Of a DNA stretch of 64,000 bases, positions 43,339-51,569 are shown one piece after another. Position 1 is the first letter of the stretch; each line of letters begins with the position of its first letter. The DNA lies in the NCBI GenBank assembly GCA_041166385.1, contig JBEEFW010000103.1, positions 47,605-111,604 on the forward strand, in the 5' to 3' direction. Below the pieces are notes generated by a model, which saw only the letters and a program-made list of their open reading frames with translations, ran no database searches and had not been told where the DNA came from. A program made the position numbers and the translations under genes. This DNA comes from DASUCS01 sp041166385 (GTDB lineage Bacteria > Actinomycetota > Acidimicrobiia > Acidimicrobiales > JACDCH01).

Positions 43339-43386
43339 AACTCGGGGTCATTACGCATGCCAGGGCATGCGTAATGACCCCAAGTT
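43339..43386. terminator. 48-nt palindrome at convergent gene ends (copy 3)
   Basis: Eighteen perfectly paired bases (43344-43361 with 43364-43381) extend after one C-A mismatch (43343/43382) to four further pairs (43339-43342 with 43383-43386), leaving only AG at the centre. The total length is again 48 nt, preceded by ACG (giving ACGAACTC). It lies 21 nt after the cyclase stop and 13 nt before the peroxiredoxin stop. The arm sequence differs from the other two copies apart from a TCAT-ACG-like core. Confidence 0.75.
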
Positions 43387-43399
43387 GGAGAGAGGTGGA

Positions 43400-44035
43400 C
43401 TACTTGTTGGGCTGTGGGGTGACGCGCAGGTAGGGCTTGAGCGTCTTCCAGCCCTTCGGGAACTTCGCCTTCGCATCCTCGTCGGAAACGGCAGGGACGA
43501 TGATGACGTCCTCGCCTTCTTTCCAGTTCACCGGCGTGGCCACGCTGTAGTTCGCCGTGAGCTGCAGCGAGTCGATGACTCGCAGGATCTCGTCGAAGTT
43601 GCGTCCGGTCGAGGCGGGATAGGTGATCGTGAGCTTGATCTTGTTGTCGGGCCCGATCACGAACACCGAGCGCACGGTGGTGGTCTCGCTCGCGTTCGGA
43701 TGGATCATGTCGTACAGATCAGAGACCTTGCGGTCCGTGTCGGCGATGATCGGGAAGTTCGGCCGGAAGCCCTGCGTCTCCTCGATGTCGTTGGCCCATC
43801 CCTCGTGGTTCTCGGGGGAGTCGACCGAAAGGCCGATGACCTTCACATTGCGCTTCTCGAACTCGGGCTTGAGCTTCGCCGTGTAGCCGAGCTCGGTCGT
43901 GCACACCGGCGTGAAGTCCTTCGGGTGCGAGAACAGCACCGCCCAGCTGTCGCCCTTCCAGTCGTAGAAGTTGATCGGGCCCTCGGTGGTCTCAGCCTTG
44001 AAATCGGGGGCGTCATCGCCCAAGCGCAATGCCAT
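43400..44035 (-). CDS. 1-Cys peroxiredoxin (Prx6-like)
   Basis: 211 residues. The peroxidatic Cys45 lies in PKDFTPVCTTELG (PxxxTxxC). The Prx6 group is shown by the long C-terminal arm (YSVATPVNWKEGEDVIIVPAVSDEDAKAKFPKGW) and by absence of a resolving Cys. Other motifs are VKVIGLSVDSPENHEGWANDI and SVFVIGPDNKIKLTITYPASTGRNFDEILRVIDSLQL. It reduces peroxides in the cytosol, using an external thiol. It is divergent from the HbhA-like gene. Confidence 0.95.
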   Translation of the reverse strand: MALRLGDDAPDFKAETTEGPINFYDWKGDSWAVLFSHPKDFTPVCTTELGYTAKLKPEFEKRNVKVIGLSVDSPENHEGWANDIEETQGFRPNFPIIADTDRKVSDLYDMIHPNASETTTVRSVFVIGPDNKIKLTITYPASTGRNFDEILRVIDSLQLTANYSVATPVNWKEGEDVIIVPAVSDEDAKAKFPKGWKTLKPYLRVTPQPNK

Positions 44036-44094
44036 AACGGTCTCCTCTGGTGGTGCGATTCGCAGTCTCGGCGGATTCTAGGCAGGGCGGACCG

Positions 44095-44119
44095 AAACCC
44101 GACCTGCTGTGTCGGGTTT
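44095..44119. other. Inverted repeat in the peroxiredoxin/HbhA-like divergent promoter
   Basis: AAACCCGAC (44095-44103) pairs perfectly with GTCGGGTTT (44111-44119) around a seven-base spacer. It lies 60 nt upstream of the peroxiredoxin start and 30 nt before the -35 of the HbhA-like promoter, so it could be an operator for either gene. No matching family is recognised. Confidence 0.45.
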
Positions 44120-44148
44120 GTCCCGCGAAGCTGTGTCGAACGTCTCGC

Positions 44149-44179
44149 TTGACATAAGTAGCAATGCTTGAGATAGTAT
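44149..44179 (+). promoter_or_regulatory. Near-consensus promoter of the HbhA-like gene
   Basis: TTGACA (44149-44154) and TAGTAT (44174-44179) are spaced by 19 bases in an A/T-rich patch unusual for this region, followed by a GTATGCATAC palindrome (44176-44185). The long spacer is off the 17-base optimum. A good ribosome-binding site (AGAAGG) precedes the ATG at 44225. Confidence 0.55.
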
Positions 44180-44224
44180 GCATACCAACCCCAAGCACCC
44201 CCCACCACAAAGAAGGTTCCCGCA

Positions 44225-44587
44225 ATGGCTTCCATCACCGAGACGCTTTCCGGTCTGCAGGATCAGGTCCTCGACCTCATGAAGACCGTCCAAGAGCCCG
44301 CCGTCGACGCCGTCGAGAAGGTCGCCGAGACCGTCGAAGGCTTCCTCCCCGAGGACCGTCCCGCGGTTCCGTTCGCCGACTCGCTCCCGAACCCGGTCGA
44401 GGCCATCGACAAGGCGTTCAGCTACGCCGAGCAGTTCGTCGACGGGCAGCACGAGTTCGTGAAGGCGATCCTCGCGAATCAGCGTGACTTCTCCAAGGCG
44501 ATCGTCGAGGCGATCTCGCCGCTGCTGCCCGCCGCCAAGAAGGCGCCGGCCAAGCCCGTGGCCGCGAAGACGACCAAGGCCGCCTGA
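44225..44587 (+). CDS. HbhA/phasin-like coiled-coil protein
   Basis: 120 residues: an amphipathic helical N-terminus (ITETLSGLQDQVLDLMKTVQ, AVDAVEKVAETVEGFLP), a middle helix (EAIDKAFSYAEQFVDGQHEF, ILANQRDFSKAIVEAISPLL) and a Lys/Ala/Pro tail (KKAPAKPVAAKTTKAA). This layout matches heparin-binding hemagglutinin (HbhA) and related phasin-like lipid-droplet proteins of actinobacteria. An XRE regulator gene follows convergently, as in the Rv0474-Rv0475 region of Mycobacterium tuberculosis but in another orientation. It may coat lipid or polyester inclusions or act at the cell surface. Confidence 0.78.
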   Translation: MASITETLSGLQDQVLDLMKTVQEPAVDAVEKVAETVEGFLPEDRPAVPFADSLPNPVEAIDKAFSYAEQFVDGQHEFVKAILANQRDFSKAIVEAISPLLPAAKKAPAKPVAAKTTKAA

Positions 44588-44601
44588 CCCTCAGTCGAGT
44601 G

Positions 44602-44631
44602 AGAAGCCCCGGGTCTACGCCCGGGGCTTCT
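44602..44631. terminator. Strong bidirectional hairpin terminator
   Basis: GAAGCCCCGGG (44603-44613) pairs perfectly with CCCGGGGCTTC (44620-44630) around TCTACG, and A44602-T44631 extends the stem. It sits between the HbhA-like stop and the XRE gene and contains the XRE stop codon (44615-44617) in the loop region, so the last XRE codons are part of the stem. Confidence 0.8.
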
Positions 44632-45013
44632 TCGCGCGTTCGGCCTCGTTGGCCTCGAGGTAGGAGCGGTACACCGCGAGCAACGCGGTGCGCTGCTCGG
44701 ACTTCAAGGCGTTGTCGGCGGCGATCGCCTTCTCAGTGGTCGGTGACTCGTCGCCGACGCCGCCGTCTTCCTCGAGCAGACCGGCCTGCTTCAGCAACGA
44801 CTCGGCCGACATGTTGAGCGCGGCGGCGATGGCCTTGAGCACGCGTACCGACGGCTCGTGCAGACCGCGTTCGATCTGGCTGAGGTACGGGTTCGACACG
44901 TTCGTACGTGCCGCGAGCTCGCGCAACGACAGCTCCGCCATCGTTCGCTGAGCCTTGATGAAGTCGCCGAGCGCACGCAGTTGTCGCTGCGCGTTCTCAT
45001 CGAGTGTCGCCAC
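44615..45013 (-). CDS. XRE-family regulator next to the HbhA-like gene
   Basis: 132 residues. The helix-turn-helix is LGDFIKAQRTMAELSLRELA with ARTNVSNPYLSQIERGLHEPSVRVLKAIA, followed by ALNMSAESLLKQAGLLEED and an acidic-to-basic tail. It resembles mycobacterial Rv0474, a copper-responsive XRE regulator next to hbhA. It probably controls the HbhA-like gene and itself; the signal is unknown here. Confidence 0.9.
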   Translation of the reverse strand: MATLDENAQRQLRALGDFIKAQRTMAELSLRELAARTNVSNPYLSQIERGLHEPSVRVLKAIAAALNMSAESLLKQAGLLEEDGGVGDESPTTEKAIAADNALKSEQRTALLAVYRSYLEANEAERAKKPRA

Positions 45014-45022
45014 GGCACAACC

Positions 45023-47281
45023 CTACCGAGGCGCCGGCATCTCCACGGGTTGGCCGAACGATCCCGGCAGGATGCGTTCCAGCTCGCCGGCGGTCATCGG
45101 CGCGCACAGATGGAGGCCTTGACCTTGCTGGCATCCGATGCGCCGCAACGCCTTGAGTTGCTCGACCGAGTCGATGCCCTCGGCGATCATGTCGAGTCCG
45201 AGTGTTTCGCCCAGCGACAGGACCGTGCGCACGAGCGCAAGATCACGGCTCGATCGCTCCACGTCCTGCACGAGCGACTTGTCGATCTTCAGCGTGTCGA
45301 CGGGAAGTCGCTTCAGGTATCCGAGCGACGAGTAGCCCGTCCCGAAGCCGTCGATGGCGAGGCGGACTCCCACGGCCTTGAGTGCGAGAAGACGGTCGGC
45401 CGCGGCGGTGCCGGTGTCGTGCATCACCACCGATTCGTTGATCTCCAACACGAGCTGGTTCGGCTCGATCCCGGCACCATTGATCGCGGCGATCACGTCG
45501 TCGATCAGGTGCACGTCGTCGACCTGCTGCGCGGAGATGTTGACGCTCATCATGATCCTGAGCCCGAAACGGTCGTACCACTCGCGCGCCTGCCGGCTTG
45601 CCTGGTGCAGCATCGAGCGTCCCAACTCGACGATCAGCGCCGTCTCCTCTGCGATCGGGACGAACACGTCGGGCGCGATGTCGCCGTGACGCGGGTGGCG
45701 CCAGCGGACAAGTGCCTCGACCCCGACCAGGTCGAGCGTGGACAGGTCGAGAATCGGCTGGAACACGAGTGACAGGTCGCCATCAGACGTTTGTGCGATC
45801 GCGGCGCGCAGCTCGGTCTCCAGGTCGGCGCGTTCCTCCATGTCCGACCACATGGACGGCTCGAACATTTCGTAGCGTCCACGTCCGAGCGCCTTGGCGC
45901 GATACATCGCGACGTCGGCGAAGCGAAGGAGATCATCGGCCTTCATCGTGTTGGTCGACATCGCGACACCGATGCTCGCTCCGATTGGAAGTTCGCGTCC
46001 CTGCACCACCGCGCCGGGACGCAACGCGCTGAGAATCCGGCCGGCGACGCTCTCGGCTTCGGCTTGCGACGACTCCTCGAGCAGCACGGCGAACTCGTCA
46101 CCCCCGAACCGGGCCGCCGTGTCGGCGGCGCGCAGGCAGCCGGCGACGCGTGTGCCGACGGCGATCAGGAGCTCGTCGCCGACACCGTGTCCGAGGCGAT
46201 CGTTGACGAGCTTGAACCGATCCACGTCACAGAAGAGCACCGCTACGGTCGTGCTGTTCTGCCCGGCCCTCACCAGCGCGTGCTCGAGCCGGTCGAGGAA
46301 CAAGGTGCGGTTTGGCAAGCCTGTGAGATCGTCGTGCAGGGCTTGGTGGGTGGTCGCGGCGACCCGCCGTGCATCCGAGAGGGCCAGGCTCGCGTGCTCC
46401 GCGAACATGTTGAGGAGGTCCTTTTCGAGAGCGGTGTACGTGCCGGGCTGGTACGACGCCACCGTCAGGCTGCCCACCACCGTGCCTTGATCGTTGACGG
46501 GTGCGGCCATTGCCCGTTGCAGTTTGTGCTCGCGGAACGCGGCGATCGTGTTGACGTCGGTGGAGTAGTCGTCGATCGCGACGACGCGGTTCAGGTCGAT
46601 CGCGCGGCCTCCGGCTCCCGCGTTGGCGGGTGCGTGCAGCACAAGGTCGATGAGGTCGTCGCTGATGCCGCGATGAGCGACCATGTCGACCCGCGTCGGG
46701 TCGTCCGGCCGGAGGAGCCGCAGACCGACGACCTCCTGGCCGAGCAGCTCCGCCGCACCCTCGACGATCATGTCGAGGACCTCCTTCAAGGGTGCGCCGT
46801 GCGAGATGGAGCTCGTCACGCGCACCAATCGTTGGAGTTGTTGATGCCGCTCGCGCAGTTCGAGGTTGAGGCGGCGCTCGGCCTCTTGCGCGCGATTTCC
46901 CGCGATCGAGAGCGACAGCACGCGCGCCATCGCGCGGAGCAACCCGCGCTCCTCCGACGTGAACTCGTGTTCGCCGGCGCGCGCCACCACGATGTGCGAG
47001 TGGGCGGGGTGCTCGAGGTCGAGCGCGACGGCCGGGGACGGTCCGGAACCCGGCACAGGCGCGGTGGTTGCTCCACCACACACCGCCAGGAGCTCGGCTG
47101 CCGGTACCGGAGCATCGCCGTAGCCCAACGTCATCGACGCCCGCCCGCGCACCACGATGGCGCCGACCTCGGCGTCGACCGCTTCCGCGGCTCGTTCGAG
47201 CCCGGTCCTGAGCATCGACTCCTCGTCGTCTGCGGCGGAGACGGCGGCCAGAAACTCCGCGAGCAACAGGGTGGAGGTCAC
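45023..47281 (-). CDS. GAF-GGDEF-EAL cyclic-di-GMP protein
   Basis: 752 residues. Two GAF-like sensor regions (about 1-130 and 155-305) precede a GGDEF domain (GGDEF at 393-397, with an RxxD inhibitory site at 384-387) and an EAL domain (EAL at 522-524, Asn581, Glu613, Lys665, Glu701). In the EAL loop the usual DDFGTG is IDGFGTG, so Gly645 replaces the second Asp, and AEGIDS replaces AEGVET. Diguanylate cyclase activity looks intact; phosphodiesterase activity may be weak. Coupled by a four-base overlap to the upstream FIST gene. Confidence 0.95.
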   Translation of the reverse strand: MTSTLLLAEFLAAVSAADDEESMLRTGLERAAEAVDAEVGAIVVRGRASMTLGYGDAPVPAAELLAVCGGATTAPVPGSGPSPAVALDLEHPAHSHIVVARAGEHEFTSEERGLLRAMARVLSLSIAGNRAQEAERRLNLELRERHQQLQRLVRVTSSISHGAPLKEVLDMIVEGAAELLGQEVVGLRLLRPDDPTRVDMVAHRGISDDLIDLVLHAPANAGAGGRAIDLNRVVAIDDYSTDVNTIAAFREHKLQRAMAAPVNDQGTVVGSLTVASYQPGTYTALEKDLLNMFAEHASLALSDARRVAATTHQALHDDLTGLPNRTLFLDRLEHALVRAGQNSTTVAVLFCDVDRFKLVNDRLGHGVGDELLIAVGTRVAGCLRAADTAARFGGDEFAVLLEESSQAEAESVAGRILSALRPGAVVQGRELPIGASIGVAMSTNTMKADDLLRFADVAMYRAKALGRGRYEMFEPSMWSDMEERADLETELRAAIAQTSDGDLSLVFQPILDLSTLDLVGVEALVRWRHPRHGDIAPDVFVPIAEETALIVELGRSMLHQASRQAREWYDRFGLRIMMSVNISAQQVDDVHLIDDVIAAINGAGIEPNQLVLEINESVVMHDTGTAAADRLLALKAVGVRLAIDGFGTGYSSLGYLKRLPVDTLKIDKSLVQDVERSSRDLALVRTVLSLGETLGLDMIAEGIDSVEQLKALRRIGCQQGQGLHLCAPMTAGELERILPGSFGQPVEMPAPR

Positions 47282-48429
47282 GCGACCGCCAAGACGACGA
47301 GCGTCTGGTTGTGAAATCCCCCCGTGCCGCTGGTGCGGGCGATCTCGCCGTAGGTGTAGAAGCCGGCCAAAGGCACTGAACCGGTCTGCGACTCGATGCG
47401 ATCGACTTCGCGGGTGATGCCTTGGTCGCCGAGCACGCCTCGCCGGGCGATGCAGTCGAACACGATGATGCCGAGCGGCGCATGACCGTCGAGGTCCGCC
47501 AACGCGTCACTGCATGCCCCGTCCGTAGCCGCGAGCACCGACGACTCATCGCCTTCCATCAGCCATGCGAGCGCGCCCTGCGGTACCGATGCGATGCACC
47601 CGATCGAGCGGTCGCGCATGTCGGCCTCCGCAATGAACCGCACCTCCGCGCCAGATCGGCGGACGAGGCCCAGGGGATGCGTGATCGCGAACCGTGTGAA
47701 CGCCGCGGCGTCCGCACCGGCCGACGGCGGCGCGTCGAGTCGAGCGAGGTAGGCGTCGAGCGCGGGCTGGTCGTCGATCGTCATCACGCGGCTGCCGACG
47801 CTCTTCGTGATCAGCATGGGTTCGCCCACGCGTCGCCAGCCATGGCGCACGCCGATCCCGAAGGGTGCATCGCTGCCGATGGCGGCGCCGATCACCGCGT
47901 CGCTCATGACCTCGTCGTCCAGCATCTGGAACGTGCGCTGCATCTTGAGGCCGTCGCCGGCGCACCCACCCACGAGCGGCACGCCGGCGCCGGCCACGCC
48001 GTAGGCGCCGCGCACGACTTCCTCCTGATCGCCGCCCAGCCCGTCTGAGAGCAGGAGCAGCACACGGTGATCTCGCGCCCGGACCGCGTCGTCGCGAAGG
48101 GCCGAGGCCGCGTCCGCACCCGCAGCCCGCAGCCGCGTCGACGCGTCGCGGCCGACGGCGGTCGCCACGGAGAACCCGTCGCCTCCAAGAGCGATCCCGA
48201 CGACGCTCGCATCGCGGGGTCCGCCGGGAACGATTTCGCCGGCAGTCGAGCAACCGATGATCGACGTCGACGGGGCGTGCTCGCGCATGCGGTGGAGCAG
48301 GACCGAGAGGTCGTAGGTGTCCGACGCGAACACGATGAGGAGCGCCGGGTTCGGCCCGTCGAGCGCGTTTTTGCACACCTCGTCCGCAGCGGCAGTTCCG
48401 TCCGTGGCCGAAGCGCTACCAACGGCCAA
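47278..48429 (-). CDS. FIST-domain sensor protein
   Basis: 383 residues with FIST_N (LLIVFASDTYDLSVLLHRMR, SIIGCSTAGEIVPGG, VLLLLSDGLGG, GVPLVGGCAGDGLKMQRTF) and FIST_C (TKSVGSRVMTIDDQPALDAY, MEGDESSVLAATDGACSDAL, VFDCIARRGVLGDQ, GFYTYGEIARTSGTGGFHNQTLVVL). FIST domains are thought to bind small ligands such as amino acids. The gene ends inside the start of the GGDEF-EAL gene, so it probably supplies a signal to c-di-GMP turnover. Start is taken at 48429. Confidence 0.93.
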   Translation of the reverse strand: MAVGSASATDGTAAADEVCKNALDGPNPALLIVFASDTYDLSVLLHRMREHAPSTSIIGCSTAGEIVPGGPRDASVVGIALGGDGFSVATAVGRDASTRLRAAGADAASALRDDAVRARDHRVLLLLSDGLGGDQEEVVRGAYGVAGAGVPLVGGCAGDGLKMQRTFQMLDDEVMSDAVIGAAIGSDAPFGIGVRHGWRRVGEPMLITKSVGSRVMTIDDQPALDAYLARLDAPPSAGADAAAFTRFAITHPLGLVRRSGAEVRFIAEADMRDRSIGCIASVPQGALAWLMEGDESSVLAATDGACSDALADLDGHAPLGIIVFDCIARRGVLGDQGITREVDRIESQTGSVPLAGFYTYGEIARTSGTGGFHNQTLVVLAVA

Positions 48430-48504
48430 CCAACGCCGCCCTCGATCCCCGGCTAGCTGGCTGTGAATCCTTTCCCATCGGCACCTTCGCGGGCGAGGTG
48501 AGGA

Positions 48505-49443
48505 CTAAAGGGGCTCAATTGCGGCCCTCGGCGCTCGGGTGACATCCGGCTCCAGGTAGATGACGGTCGCATCGGGCACCGCGCGGCGTATTGATGCCTC
48601 GATGTCATCCACCACGTCGGCCAGCTCGCGAAGGGTCAAGTGGGGAGCGAACTCGACCTTGGCGGCCACGAGGATCTCATCGGGGCCGAGATGCTCGGTG
48701 CGGAGGTGGATCAGACTCTCGACCCGCTCATCGGCCTTGATCACCTCGGCGATCCGTTGTTGCACCTCGGGGTCAGCGGCCTCTCCGAGCAGCAGGCTCC
48801 GCATCTCGATGGCAAGCACGATGGCGACCACGGCGAGCAGCACACCGATGGCGAGGCTCCCGATGGCGTCGTACTTGGGATCACCGGTGACGTCTGCCGT
48901 GACGACGGCCGTCAACGCGATGACGAGCCCGAGCAGCGCAGCCAAGTCCTCGAGGAGCACGACCGGAAGCTCAGGGTTCTTCGCGGTGCGGATGAACCGC
49001 CACCACGAAGTGTTGCGCTTGACCTTGCGGGCCTCGTGGATCCCGGTCCGAAAGCTGATCGCTTCGAGGACGATCGCGCCGAGCAGGATGCCAACCGCCC
49101 ACTCCGTCGCCTCGAGCTTGTGCGCATTCTGGAGCTTCTCGACCCCGTCGAAGATCGAGAACAGCGCGCCGACGGAAAACAACATCACCGCGACGACGAA
49201 CGCCCAGAAGAAGCGCTCGCGCCCGTAGCCGAACTGATGTGCCTCGTCAGCGGTCTTTCGTGACTTCCTGCCACCCAGCAGCAGGAGCAGCTGGTTGCCG
49301 GTGTCGGCCGTCGAGTGCACGGCCTCCGCGAGCATCGCTCCCGATCCGGTGAACAGGAAGCCGATGAACTTCATGATGGCGATGCCGAGGTTGGCGAAGA
49401 ACGCCGCGATTACCGCCTTCGCGCCGTGTCCTTCCGAGGCCAT
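48505..49443 (-). CDS. Cation diffusion facilitator transporter
   Basis: 312 residues from ATG 49443. Membrane helices carry metal-site motifs: AMLAEAVHSTADTGNQLLLL (first HxxxD), FGYGRERFFWAFVVAVMLF, and a second site around LLEDLAALLGLVIAL. The C-terminal cytoplasmic domain (VIKADERVESLIHLRTEHLG, VAAKVEFAPHLTLREL, DATVIYLEPD) is the usual regulatory dimer. The subgroup (FieF-like or a CDF with HxxxD/ExxxD) cannot be set, so the exported metal is unknown. Confidence 0.93.
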   Translation of the reverse strand: MASEGHGAKAVIAAFFANLGIAIMKFIGFLFTGSGAMLAEAVHSTADTGNQLLLLLGGRKSRKTADEAHQFGYGRERFFWAFVVAVMLFSVGALFSIFDGVEKLQNAHKLEATEWAVGILLGAIVLEAISFRTGIHEARKVKRNTSWWRFIRTAKNPELPVVLLEDLAALLGLVIALTAVVTADVTGDPKYDAIGSLAIGVLLAVVAIVLAIEMRSLLLGEAADPEVQQRIAEVIKADERVESLIHLRTEHLGPDEILVAAKVEFAPHLTLRELADVVDDIEASIRRAVPDATVIYLEPDVTRAPRAAIEPL

Positions 49444-49471
49444 CGCCTCGCATCGTAGGAGAGTCTTCTGG

Positions 49472-50197
49472 TCAGCACTCGGCGACGAAGGCGTTGAACA
49501 GCCGCTGCTGGATCTGGTCATCCGCGGCGGTCGCCTCCGGGTGCCACTGCACGGAGACGATCCAGCCTTCGGGCAATTCGAAGCCTTCGTTCACGCCGTC
49601 GTCCGCCGCCGCGGTGGGGATCGCCTTTGGTGCGAGATCCTGCACCGCTTGGTGATGGTGCGACCGCACCGAGCAGCGAGTCACGCCGAGCGCCTCGGCC
49701 AGGCGGGTGCCGGACTCGATCGTCACGTCGTGATCGACACCGCCGCCCGACCCGCGCGCGGGATCGCCGTGCACGAGCAATCCCGGAGTGTCGGTGATGT
49801 GCTGTTCGAGCGTTCCGCCCAGCGCCACGTTGAGCACCTGATGCCCACGGCAGATTGCGAGGAGGGGAATGTCGGCGTCGACCGCGGTTTCGACCATCGC
49901 GATCTCGAACGCGTCGAGCGACGCGTCGATGCCGTACACCGAGGGATGCGGGTCTTGGCCGTAGCGCGCGGGGTCGAGGTCGGCGCCGCCAGCGAGCACG
50001 AGACCGGCGAAGGGCTCGAGCACCTCGGCGGCCTGTTCCGGATCACGAAGGGGCGGCGGGACCAGCACGGGACGGGCGCCGGCCCGGTCGAGTGCATCGG
50101 TGTACCCGCGAGGCAGCGCCAGCGCGCCGGCCGTCCACGAGCTGACGCGACCAGGCTTGAGGTGCCGGCCCACGACGGCCACCAGCGGTCTCTTCAC
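49472..50197 (-). CDS. Class I glutamine amidotransferase (PuuD-like gamma-glutamyl hydrolase)
   Basis: 241 residues from GTG 50197 (KRPLVAVVGRHLKPGR). The nucleophile elbow is LAICRGHQVLNVALGG, with His-Glu in SVQWHPEA. Other signatures are AGLVLAGGADLDPARYG and GTRLAEALGVTRCSVRSHHHQAVQDL. PuuD-like enzymes hydrolyse gamma-glutamyl-GABA and other gamma-glutamyl compounds. The GTGA overlap with the preceding PhnD-like gene suggests a shared pathway. Confidence 0.92.
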   Translation of the reverse strand: MKRPLVAVVGRHLKPGRVSSWTAGALALPRGYTDALDRAGARPVLVPPPLRDPEQAAEVLEPFAGLVLAGGADLDPARYGQDPHPSVYGIDASLDAFEIAMVETAVDADIPLLAICRGHQVLNVALGGTLEQHITDTPGLLVHGDPARGSGGGVDHDVTIESGTRLAEALGVTRCSVRSHHHQAVQDLAPKAIPTAAADDGVNEGFELPEGWIVSVQWHPEATAADDQIQQRLFNAFVAEC

Positions 50198-50943
50198 AGA
50201 TAGTCGTCCTCCGTCACGGGCGCGAACCGCTCGACGCGAAACCGGCGAAGCGCACGAGCCATCTCCGAGTCGTGATGCAGCGCCAGCAGCGCCGATGTAA
50301 TCACCTCGCGAGTCTTGTCGACCAATGACGATCGCACGACGACGGGCTGCACCGGGAACGGGCCCCACGTCTCGAGCACACGCATGCCCGGGGGCACTGC
50401 ACCGAGCTCGAGCAGCGTGTTGGAGTCGATCGAGGCGGCGTCGATGCGATGTTCCGCGAGCATCTCGAGCGACTGCTGGTGTCCGCCCGTGTGCACGAGC
50501 GTGGCGAACGACTCGTCGAGATCCAGCCGTGCAAGTCGCTCGCGCAATGCGACGAGCCCGCTCATCGATTGGCGATCGTTGAAGCCGATCCGCGCGTCGG
50601 CAAGGTCAGCGAGAGACGACGCGGCAACCTCATCGCGTACCACCAGCTCGGCGAAGTACAGCGGTCGCCCCTCGTTCCGCTGATCGGCGAATACGGGGGC
50701 CGCGCCGACGAGCCGGACCGAGGCCGGGCTGCGCGCTGTCAGTTGCCGATACGACGGGGTGCAGAGGAAGCCGAGATCGACGTCGTCACGAGCGAACGGG
50801 TCGTCATCGGGGTCGGGGCCGCTCGCCTCGGTGAACGACTCCAGCGTCGCCTTCGTGTTCAGCGACTCGGCCACGGCCGAAGAGACGAGTTCGAACAACC
50901 CGAGAGGCAAACCGGGGGCGAGCCAGGTTGCGCATCGGAGCAC
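50194..50943 (-). CDS. PhnD-like periplasmic-binding-fold protein without signal peptide
   Basis: 249 residues. The type 2 binding-protein fold is suggested by DVDLGFLCTPSYRQL, RPLYFAELVVRDEVAASSL, RIGFNDRQSMSGLVALRERL, VHTGGHQQSLEMLAEHRIDAASID and VVVRSSLVDKTREVITSALL, as in phosphate/phosphonate (PhnD) binding proteins. No signal peptide is visible and no permease gene is adjacent, so it may be cytoplasmic or ligand-sensing. Translationally coupled to the amidotransferase. Confidence 0.82.
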   Translation of the reverse strand: MLRCATWLAPGLPLGLFELVSSAVAESLNTKATLESFTEASGPDPDDDPFARDDVDLGFLCTPSYRQLTARSPASVRLVGAAPVFADQRNEGRPLYFAELVVRDEVAASSLADLADARIGFNDRQSMSGLVALRERLARLDLDESFATLVHTGGHQQSLEMLAEHRIDAASIDSNTLLELGAVPPGMRVLETWGPFPVQPVVVRSSLVDKTREVITSALLALHHDSEMARALRRFRVERFAPVTEDDYL

Positions 50944-51006
50944 GTTCTCATCATGGCCCGCGGTTCATCGGTTTCGGCACTCGTCACCGTCGGGTACCGA
51001 ACCGCG

Positions 51007-51213
51007 ATGGCAGACCACACGAAACCATCCGACGTGACGCGAGCAGAGGAGGCTGAGGAGGCGGGCAAGTCCCACGACGCCGGCCGCGAGCCCACCCCTG
51101 AAGAAGAGGCGGCGGCGGAGCGCAACACCGTCGATCCTGCAACCCGCGAGGGCTACGAAGAAATGCTCGAGCGTGGCGCTCACCAGAAGGGCGAAGGCAA
51201 GCCCGGCGTTTGA
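51007..51213 (+). CDS. Small charged hypothetical protein
   Basis: 68 residues from ATG 51007 (MADHTKPSDVTRAEEAEEAG), entirely hydrophilic with Glu/Ala/Lys and Pro, and ending QKGEGKPGV. No conserved domain is recognised; the composition suggests an intrinsically disordered, possibly stress-related protein like its neighbour CsbD. A strong terminator follows 48 nt later. Confidence 0.65.
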   Translation: MADHTKPSDVTRAEEAEEAGKSHDAGREPTPEEEAAAERNTVDPATREGYEEMLERGAHQKGEGKPGV

Positions 51214-51261
51214 CCCCACCAACACCGGAACCCCCGGTACGCCCCGGAAACCCCGGTACGC

Positions 51262-51291
51262 GCGGAACCGGCCCCGAAGGGCCGGTTCCGC
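51262..51291. terminator. Strong GC hairpin after the small charged protein
   Basis: Arms 51262-51274 and 51279-51291 pair perfectly over 13 bases around CGAA. The spacer upstream holds two CCCCGGTACGC-like direct copies, and a second, imperfect hairpin may follow. It separates the small charged gene from convergent csbD. Confidence 0.75.
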
Positions 51292-51377
51292 TAACGAGGT
51301 GCCCGGGCGGGAGGCACCCCGTTCCCGTTGGCGTATCGCGTGCGCAGCGTCAGAACTCGCTGCGCAGCTGCCGTGCC

Positions 51378-51569
51378 TTACTTCTTGTGAATCTTGTCCT
51401 TGACGTCGTCGACGACGTCTTCGACCTTTTCCTTCACGTCGTCCACGAAGTCCTTGACCTTGGCGCCGACCTGATCGGCCTTGCCTTCTCGCTTGAGTCG
51501 GTCATTGTCCGTGAGGTCGCCTGCAGCTTCCTTCACGCGACCCTTCGCATCGTCGATGTTGCTGCCCAT
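51378..51569 (-). CDS. csbD: CsbD-family stress protein
   Basis: 63 residues with the CsbD start MGSNIDDAKGRVKEAAGDLTDNDRL and the repeat GKADQVGAKVKDFVDDVKEKVEDVVDDVKDKI. In other bacteria CsbD belongs to the general-stress (SigB) regulon. The ribosome-binding site GGAGA lies just before the ATG. It neighbours the partner-switching sigma module, which fits shared stress control. Confidence 0.92.
   Translation of the reverse strand: MGSNIDDAKGRVKEAAGDLTDNDRLKREGKADQVGAKVKDFVDDVKEKVEDVVDDVKDKIHKK

Noticed and set aside
45791..47314. A 507-codon plus-strand frame opposite the GGDEF-EAL gene
   Set aside because: Antisense shadow; the minus strand has intact GAF, GGDEF and EAL motifs.
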